From NCBI GenBank assembly GCA_027483425.1, contig JAIXUR010000346.1, positions 1 to 12,954 on the forward strand: a DNA stretch of 12,954 nucleotides, read 5' to 3'. Below, one piece after another: positions 8,349-12,954 of the stretch. Each line of letters begins with the position of its first letter. The first letter of the stretch is position 1. The notes under the pieces were generated by a model. That model ran no database searches, was not told the DNA's origin, and was given only the letters and a program-made list of their open reading frames with translations. The DNA comes from Cyanobacteriota bacterium. Lineage in GTDB: Bacteria; Cyanobacteriota; Cyanobacteriia; Phormidesmidales; Phormidesmidaceae. Made by a program: the position numbers and the translations under genes.

Positions 8349-8382
8349 GGTGAGCGGTGAGCGGTGAGCGGTGAGCGGTGAG
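8349..8382 (+). repeat. Heptanucleotide tandem repeat (GGTGAGC)4-5
   Basis: Four perfect GGTGAGC units lie at 8349-8376, followed by a partial fifth. A degenerate unit (GGTGAGT) lies at 8341-8347, so the array reaches to within about 5 bp of the PAAR ATG. Heptamer arrays of this kind are common in cyanobacterial intergenic DNA (STRR sequences). On the mRNA it reads GCUCACC and would occupy the place of the ribosome binding site. Confidence 0.9.
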
Positions 8383-8400
8383 GGGGGGATGGATGGGTAG

Positions 8401-8460
8401 CGTGGGTCAAGCTGTCCCAATTTGGGCCCCCGACCCGCCCACCCCAGGGCGTGACCCACG
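8401..8460. repeat. Inverted repeat CGTGGGTCA/TGACCCACG
   Basis: The 12-base arms at 8401-8412 and 8449-8460 are reverse complements with one mismatch, enclosing 36 bases that contain a smaller perfect inverted repeat, CCCAA-T-TTGGG (8416-8426). The arm sequence resembles the GTGGGT(T/C)ACGC-type arms of small dispersed elements in cyanobacterial genomes, as I recall them; this window alone cannot show that it is dispersed. No T-tract follows, so it is not an obvious terminator. Confidence 0.6.
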
Positions 8461-8570
8461 GCTGACGGCAACGGAAACCCGAATTCCACCCCATGGCGTG
8501 ACCCACGGCTGACGGTACCGGAAAACCCGAATTCCATGCCATGGCGCAACCCACCGCTGACAGCAAAAAA
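8448..8570 (+). repeat. Direct repeat of about 48 bp, 2.5 copies
   Basis: Units begin at 8448, 8495 and 8543. The first two (47 and 48 bp) share GGCGTGACCCACGGCTGACG and then CCCGAATTCCA with a few differences; the third is partial and ends in a run of A at 8565-8570. Each unit begins with the TGACCCACG arm of the inverted repeat. The array looks like duplication of a small intergenic element. Confidence 0.8.
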
Positions 8571-8630
8571 CCATATATCCATGCCTCCTACCCGTCCCTT
8601 CCATCGCGCCACCCCCGCCCCCGGAAACAA

Positions 8631-9284
8631 TCAATTAATATTCACCGTTGCCCCCTTGATCACCGTATCGCCCTGGCATTCCAGGCTGAGCTTAGATTGA
8701 GCCTTGACCGAAATTGCATCGCCTTCCAACGTCAGCTCCCCCTGACTGGTAATTGTGATCGCACCATCGCGGTCGATCGCGATCGCCGCCTTGCCCCCAT
8801 CCACCTCGATGGACACCACCGGGTCATCGTCCAGCAGGGTAATCTTCAGCGCCGCGCCCAGGGACAGCTGAATCTCCTTCGGGTCTTCTCCCTTCAAGAC
8901 CACCCGCAAAGCATCGTCCTCGGCGGCCTCGGGGGGCAGATGCCAGATCGCCTGCTGGGGCTGACTGACCGGGGGGCGGGCCCCGTCGGTGTAGAGGCTG
9001 CCGGTAATAATGGGGGCGTTGAGGTCGCCCCCAATGAACTGCACCAGCACCAGATCGCCCACGGCGGGAATACTGACCTGGCCAATGCGGGGGGTGGCCA
9101 CAGGTACCTGGCGCAGCACCAGGCCGGTGTTGCGCAGCACCACCGTACAGGCATAGTTGTCGGTATCCCCGGCATCGGCATGGGGGTGGCTCTCCTGCAC
9201 CACGGCCAGTTCTGCCGTTTGCTGACGGCTGATTTCCTCCTGCACGATGCGCTGAATCGTTTCGTAGAGAGTGAGGGTGGTCAT
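8631..9284 (-). CDS. gp5/VgrG-like spike protein (C-terminal half of Afp8; phage baseplate assembly protein V type)
   Basis: 217 residues. The N-terminal helix (1-25) is followed by an OB-fold domain whose ending is diagnostic: IPAVGDLVLVQFIGGDLNAP (72-91) and IITGSLYTDGARPP (92-105). Residues about 140-217 are a run of short beta strands (ITITSQGELTLEGDAISVKA and on to VNIN) that would form the triple-stranded beta-helix needle on which the PAAR tip sits. No lysozyme domain is present, as in eCIS and VgrG proteins. The ATG overlaps the stop of the hub gene by 4 bp, which fits co-translation of two parts that are one protein (Afp8) in Afp and PVC. No effector extension is fused to the C-terminus. 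Confidence 0.93.
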   Translation of the reverse strand: MTTLTLYETIQRIVQEEISRQQTAELAVVQESHPHADAGDTDNYACTVVLRNTGLVLRQVPVATPRIGQVSIPAVGDLVLVQFIGGDLNAPIITGSLYTDGARPPVSQPQQAIWHLPPEAAEDDALRVVLKGEDPKEIQLSLGAALKITLLDDDPVVSIEVDGGKAAIAIDRDGAITITSQGELTLEGDAISVKAQSKLSLECQGDTVIKGATVNIN

Positions 9285-10417
9285 AGCAACCCTCCCGGTA
9301 GTCCGGCCAGGGCACCGAGGGTCACCGAGGCGGTTTTCAAAATGCTCAAGCGGGTCACAAACCCTCGCGATTTAGAGAAACGATGGCACACTCGCTCAAC
9401 CGCGTAGGTGCCGTTTAAGAATTCGTCGGGGGCTCCGGCTACCGCGACCCGACTCCCCACCGTGGCCAGGGGGGCACCCGGCACCCAGAGATCGCCCGTG
9501 ATGTGCCGTGAGGCGGCAGCGGACGCGCGGGCGGTGGCGGCCTGGCGCACGGCCTCCTGGCTGCGTAGGGCCCCGTCGGTGACCCAGCGCTGGGCATCGC
9601 CGCTGCCCGCCTGGGCCTGTACCCCCGTGGCATCGGCCACCAGCCAGTTCCAGGCCTCCTGCCCCTGGGCACCAGCGGCCCCCTCACCGCTGACCTGCAC
9701 CCCATCTAGATCCGGGGTGGCCTCGGTGACCTGTAGTTGGATCACATCGGCCCCGTAGGTGAAGGTCTGCACTGGCTCCCCCTCGGCCAGGGGCACAAAG
9801 GTCAGCTTCCCCGCCGGGGTGAAGTAGGCCCAGTAGCCACTGCGACGGGCCAGAGCCGCAATCTGGGCATGGGCGGGGGTAGAACTGGCCACGGCAAAGA
9901 AGGGGAGGGCGACCCCGGTTTCCACCCCATCGGTTTCTACCCCGGCCTGGGCGGTCAGATCGCGGACAATGTATCCCGCCGATTGCGAGTCGTAGCTCTG
10001 GTTCAGCCGCTGCCGCGCCAGCCTGCTGCCGCCATCGCTGGCGTAGAGGTGGGTGAGGCCATCCAGGGTGCGCACCTGGCGAGTGACGGCACCCGTAAAG
10101 ACTGCCTCTGGCCCGGTATCGGTATAGCCCAGGGAAATCGTTACCGTATCCTGTAGGGCAATGTCCGGGGCTCCGGCGGCGGCAAAGGTAACGCAGGCCG
10201 TGTTCACAAAGGGCAGGGGGCCGGTCTGCACGGCGATCGCGACGGTATGGCTGAGCCAAAAATCTTCGCCCCCCAGACCCAGCAGATCCCCTGCCGCTGC
10301 GGCCAGGCCCCCCAGGCCCCCCGTCCCAGGAGAGGCTCCGCTGCTGTGGGCGATCGCAAAGGTCGGTCGTCGCACCGCCACAGGGGCGCTATTGGTTAGA
10401 AACGGAACATTAACCAC
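9281..10417 (-). CDS. gp27/gpD-like baseplate hub protein (N-terminal half of Afp8; phage late control D family)
   Basis: 378 residues. The pattern is that of the gpD/gp27 hub: an early beta barrel with DTVTISLGYTDTGPEAVFTG (90-109), GLTHLYASDGGSRLARQRL, a helix with AGYIVRDLTAQAGV (147-160), HAQIAALARRSGYWAYFTPAGKL (183-205), and the closing barrel GSRVAVAG, FLNGTYAVERVCHRFSKSRGFVTRLSIL (333-360). It would form the trimeric hub between tube and spike. Residues 26-50 are a Gly/Ala-rich insertion between early strands. I use GTG 10417, which has GGAGGT five bases upstream; the ATG at 10430 stops after six codons. A gap of 16 bp separates it from the upstream gene. Confidence 0.9.
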   Translation of the reverse strand: MVNVPFLTNSAPVAVRRPTFAIAHSSGASPGTGGLGGLAAAAGDLLGLGGEDFWLSHTVAIAVQTGPLPFVNTACVTFAAAGAPDIALQDTVTISLGYTDTGPEAVFTGAVTRQVRTLDGLTHLYASDGGSRLARQRLNQSYDSQSAGYIVRDLTAQAGVETDGVETGVALPFFAVASSTPAHAQIAALARRSGYWAYFTPAGKLTFVPLAEGEPVQTFTYGADVIQLQVTEATPDLDGVQVSGEGAAGAQGQEAWNWLVADATGVQAQAGSGDAQRWVTDGALRSQEAVRQAATARASAAASRHITGDLWVPGAPLATVGSRVAVAGAPDEFLNGTYAVERVCHRFSKSRGFVTRLSILKTASVTLGALAGLPGGLL

Positions 10418-10422
10418 GGTGC

Positions 10423-10428
10423 ACCTCC
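10423..10428 (-). promoter_or_regulatory. Ribosome binding site deciding the GTG start of the hub gene
   Basis: GGAGGT on the minus strand is followed by five bases and GTG at 10417. It is among the clearest Shine-Dalgarno sequences in the window and supports a GTG start where no in-frame ATG is available nearby. Confidence 0.8.
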
Positions 10429-10433
10429 ATAGC

Positions 10434-12954
10434 TCAAGGATTCACCGGGACGTTGTCGCCCAGGGGATGGGTGGCCGGCCGGGCCGGGACATATTCGCCA
10501 AAGTGGCGCAGATCGGTCACCGGAGGATGGGCGCGAACCACGGCCCCGGTGGATAAATCGTCCTCCCGGCGAACGGACAGGTTGGTGTCGGTGCGGCGAA
10601 TCAAAAAGGTTTTAATCTTGTCGGGTTGATTCAGCAGCGGGTGCGCCGGATCGAGAATCAGCCACTGCTGACCGACCTCGCGGATCAGCACTTGAGCCAC
10701 CTCTGAGAGAGGAAATCCGGCGTCGGCGAAGGCGGTGCGCAGGGCCGGGGAAACGGTGCGGTTGCTGAGGTCGGTTTGCAGGCTGCTGTTGAGGGTAAAG
10801 AGCACATCCGAAAGCTGGGCACGCAGATCCCGTTCTAGACGCAGAATAGTTCGCTGATTATTGAGCGTGAATGTTACCCGGGTACCACCATTGGGTAAAG
10901 CGGCTTGTTGGCTGGTGATATTCCAGGTGTAATCATCGATCTGTTCACCATCACCGTTGAGATCTTGCTCAAATGACGTGTTGTTGCGCAGCCAGGCCAG
11001 ACGCTGGGCGGGATTGTTGAGTTGGGGCACCTGACCAGGGGAAAAGTCTACTGAGAACTGGTTGTTTTCACCATAACTAAGACTTCGATCGCGCGTTTCC
11101 TCACTAATCGTGGGAATTTGCCTCCTCAAAGCCCGATCCCAATCAATATCGACGGCTGGATATTTTTCTTGAAATCGTTGCACCAGATTTGGGCGGCTGG
11201 GTCGAGCTCCGGGAGCCCCCGGCCAGCCGACAAACCAGAATTCGACAGGGTGCTCCTCCACCTCGCTGACATTGGCGCGAGTGCCCGTCCAGGCCCAGGC
11301 GTAGACTTGGAGATGGTGGGGGGCCCTGACGATGGGCTGCTGAAATTCGTGACCCCCAAAAGCAGTACTGAGCAGTTCCAAAATCTCCTGGTTTTGCCCC
11401 AGGGCACAGCCGCGTATTCGGATAGTCGTTCGTACATCTATCTGATTATTGTCAAGGGGGCGTATGGTGTCCCGTTCAATGGCGCGCTTAAGCAGATCTG
11501 GATTAATCTGGTTGCCCCCCGCCACCACGGGAATACTCATGCCGCCCTCTTCGTTGGCGTGGACAACAATATTGACTTCGCCCCAGGGACTATTGGTAGG
11601 GGCATGGTTGGCCAGATGATTGCGAACCTCAACCAGCGTACGGAGATGGGTGATTAAATCCCCTGCCGGATTGATGGGAAAGAACTCTCGAGCAGAGTTG
11701 TAAAACTGGTTCTCTGCATCTTCCTCCTCTTCTCCCATGATGAAGGTGATAGCAGGTCGGGGGCCAGCGAGAGCTCCGGCCAGAGCCGCCTGCTGATTCA
11801 CAAACTCAAACAGCCGTCCCAGGTAGGGTTGCACGGCACTGCTGGTGTCCGCGTTATCGATAAAGGCTTCTGCATCGTCAGGGCTGAGGCGTTCGAGCTG
11901 GCGGCGGTAGTAGGGTTGCTCCAGATGGGCGGGTTGCAGGGCGCGATCGCGAAACTGTCGCTCCAGCTCGCGCTCCTCGGCGGTCATGATCTTCAGGTAT
12001 TGCCCCGCCTTGGTGGTAACAGCCCCAACAATCGCCCCCCGAACGCGGTGCCAGCGCAACTCAAACCCCTGAATCGTATAGAGGGGCTGATCCACCGGGT
12101 CACCCTCGCGACTTTCGGAGAACACACTGTAGGTAACTTCGTTGCCGTCGTCGCTGAGGTTTTCTTCTGCCACCCACAGCAGGCGGCCTGGGGCGATGTA
12201 GAAGCCCACATGGGGCCGTTGGGCCACAATGCCAGCCGCATCGGGGGTGCTCCTGACCCCCACGGCCCCGACCATGACCCCGGTTTCAATGTTGATCAGA
12301 TTGATGGCCGGTAGGGTGAAATCTCGAGCCGAGTCGGTGAGAACCGTACAGGCCGCCGACCCTTCCCGGTAGGGGCGGCTGTCATCCCCCAGGCGCACCC
12401 GCTGCACGTAGAGCTGGGGCTGGGTGGGTAGGGGCACCGTATCACCCCACTGGTGATCCTGGCAGAGGCTGATGGGGATATTGCAGTCGCTCCCCTGTCG
12501 CCAGCTCCCCCGCCAGTGCCCCCGGAAGGGATCGAAGGCATCGGTGCGACCCAGGGCGGCGGTTTCCGCCAGACTGTCGGGCTGGCCGTGGGAACGCAGG
12601 GTATTTCTGATCTCATCCAGCTCGAAATTGCGGGGGGTGAGCGCCCCGGCGACGGTGGGAATGGTGGCCTCGGGCACCTCGCCCAGGGCATCGGCCACGG
12701 CGCGGGCATCGGTAAACAGACGGGCGTAGCGATCCCACACCCGCTGCTGGGTGGCATCGGTGGGGTGGCGGCCTTGGGCAGCGATCGCCAGTTCCGCCTG
12801 GAGCTGATCCAGACCCGTCTCGACATTGGGCTGAACCTGGGCCTGCACCCGCAGGCCCAGGGACTCACGCACCTCCCCATCCACCACCACGTCCAGAAAC
12901 ACATCGGGTGCGGTGCCCTCGGTGCCCGCAGAGGCGCGGGTGCCGTAGAGGGCC
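10434..12954 (-). CDS. Large unrecognised eCIS-neighbour protein with a possible caspase-like His/Cys core (N-terminus beyond right edge)
   Basis: The frame is open from the right edge (first full codon ends at 12953) to TGA at 10436-10434, giving at least 839 residues. An in-frame GTG at 12902 is probably internal, because coding sequence continues above it (ALYGTRASAGTEGTAPDV). I do not recognise the whole protein. Numbering from that GTG, about 380-560 look like an alpha/beta domain: strand AITFIMG, helix LITHLRTLVEVRNHL, strand VNIVVHANEEGGM with H448, strand TTIRIRGCALGQNQEIL with C499, then VRAPHHLQVYAWAWTG. A His after one strand and a Cys after the next, each followed by Gly, is the clan CD (caspase/gingipain/CHAT, DUF4347-like) arrangement. 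No activity is proven. The C-terminal 250 residues are helical and polar. No signal peptide is visible in this part. It lies 16 bp before the hub gene and is probably in the same operon, so an effector, cargo or maturation role is plausible. Confidence 0.75.
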   Translation of the reverse strand, partial: ALYGTRASAGTEGTAPDVFLDVVVDGEVRESLGLRVQAQVQPNVETGLDQLQAELAIAAQGRHPTDATQQRVWDRYARLFTDARAVADALGEVPEATIPTVAGALTPRNFELDEIRNTLRSHGQPDSLAETAALGRTDAFDPFRGHWRGSWRQGSDCNIPISLCQDHQWGDTVPLPTQPQLYVQRVRLGDDSRPYREGSAACTVLTDSARDFTLPAINLINIETGVMVGAVGVRSTPDAAGIVAQRPHVGFYIAPGRLLWVAEENLSDDGNEVTYSVFSESREGDPVDQPLYTIQGFELRWHRVRGAIVGAVTTKAGQYLKIMTAEERELERQFRDRALQPAHLEQPYYRRQLERLSPDDAEAFIDNADTSSAVQPYLGRLFEFVNQQAALAGALAGPRPAITFIMGEEEEDAENQFYNSAREFFPINPAGDLITHLRTLVEVRNHLANHAPTNSPWGEVNIVVHANEEGGMSIPVVAGGNQINPDLLKRAIERDTIRPLDNNQIDVRTTIRIRGCALGQNQEILELLSTAFGGHEFQQPIVRAPHHLQVYAWAWTGTRANVSEVEEHPVEFWFVGWPGAPGARPSRPNLVQRFQEKYPAVDIDWDRALRRQIPTISEETRDRSLSYGENNQFSVDFSPGQVPQLNNPAQRLAWLRNNTSFEQDLNGDGEQIDDYTWNITSQQAALPNGGTRVTFTLNNQRTILRLERDLRAQLSDVLFTLNSSLQTDLSNRTVSPALRTAFADAGFPLSEVAQVLIREVGQQWLILDPAHPLLNQPDKIKTFLIRRTDTNLSVRREDDLSTGAVVRAHPPVTDLRHFGEYVPARPATHPLGDNVPVNP

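Larger units (their letters stand above)
8337..8630. other. Repeat-bearing spacer between spike and PAAR genes
   Basis: This 294-bp stretch is the longest gap in the window. It holds a heptamer array (8349-8382), a short inverted repeat (8401-8460) and a 48-bp repeat (8448-8570). I see no convincing promoter or Rho-independent terminator, and no plausible gene. Codons in the PAAR frame are open across it, but the encoded peptide only mirrors the repeats. It interrupts an otherwise tightly packed operon. Confidence 0.7.

Noticed and set aside
8571..8585. TATAT-containing stretch as a possible promoter -10
   Set aside because: There is no matching -35 element at suitable spacing and the site lies next to repeats; I could not support a promoter.
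8337..8630. N-terminal extension of the PAAR protein by about 98 residues
   Set aside because: The frame is open, but the peptide only reflects the repeats, and the usual PAAR N-terminus begins at the ATG at 8336.
12296..12904. Alternative minus-strand frame with an ATG at 12904
   Set aside because: Its translation is rich in Trp, Cys, Pro and Ser with no domain pattern; the overlapping frame has a continuous protein that extends through the window edge.

Overview
The window looks like a high-GC cyanobacterial chromosome. About twenty copies of the octamer GCGATCGC, the HIP1 palindrome typical of cyanobacteria, are scattered through the coding sequence (for example near 542, 1425, 2800, 4065, 5288, 6723, 8779, 10225 and 12781). 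By eye GC is about 65% or more, except for a poorer stretch at about 10,780-11,760. All convincing genes lie on the minus strand, so transcription runs from high to low coordinates. The sequence does not name the genus.

The core (10417 down to 3322) is the baseplate and spike module of a phage-tail-like contractile injection system of the Afp/PVC/eCIS type. Reading 5' to 3' on the minus strand, it encodes a gp27/gpD-like hub (9281-10417), a gp5/VgrG-like spike (8631-9284), a PAAR tip (7941-8336), a gp25-like wedge protein (7489-7938), a baseplate J protein (5750-7492) and an Afp12-like wedge/tail-protein-I relative with a large inserted beta-propeller (3322-5757). Several neighbours overlap by 4-8 bp, as in a translationally coupled operon. 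The single Afp8 of Afp and PVC is split here into hub and spike genes. A spacer of about 290 bp carrying three kinds of repeat (8337-8630) separates spike from PAAR. No sheath, tube, tape-measure, ATPase or terminator gene lies inside the window.

On the right, a protein of at least 839 residues (10434-12954, 5' end outside the window) precedes the hub. Its middle shows a His...Cys arrangement like that of caspase-fold (clan CD) cysteine peptidases, in DNA of lower GC than its neighbours. It may be an effector or an accessory enzyme of the particle.

On the left, after the Afp12-like gene, come two unrecognised genes (1713-3230, and 1-1686 running off the left edge). They are paralogues: each has a short N-terminal coiled coil, an Ig-like beta segment, a shared W-x-G-P-W helical block and a C-terminal coiled coil, made of long regular 21-residue repeats in the distal one. 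They sit where a fibre gene (Afp13) would be expected. I infer fibres, anchors or other appendages, not a known function. Some cyanobacteria carry such machines anchored to thylakoid membranes, so an intracellular role is possible. The most novel parts of the window are the propeller-bearing wedge protein, the tandem Ig/coiled-coil paralogues and the possible caspase-like neighbour.
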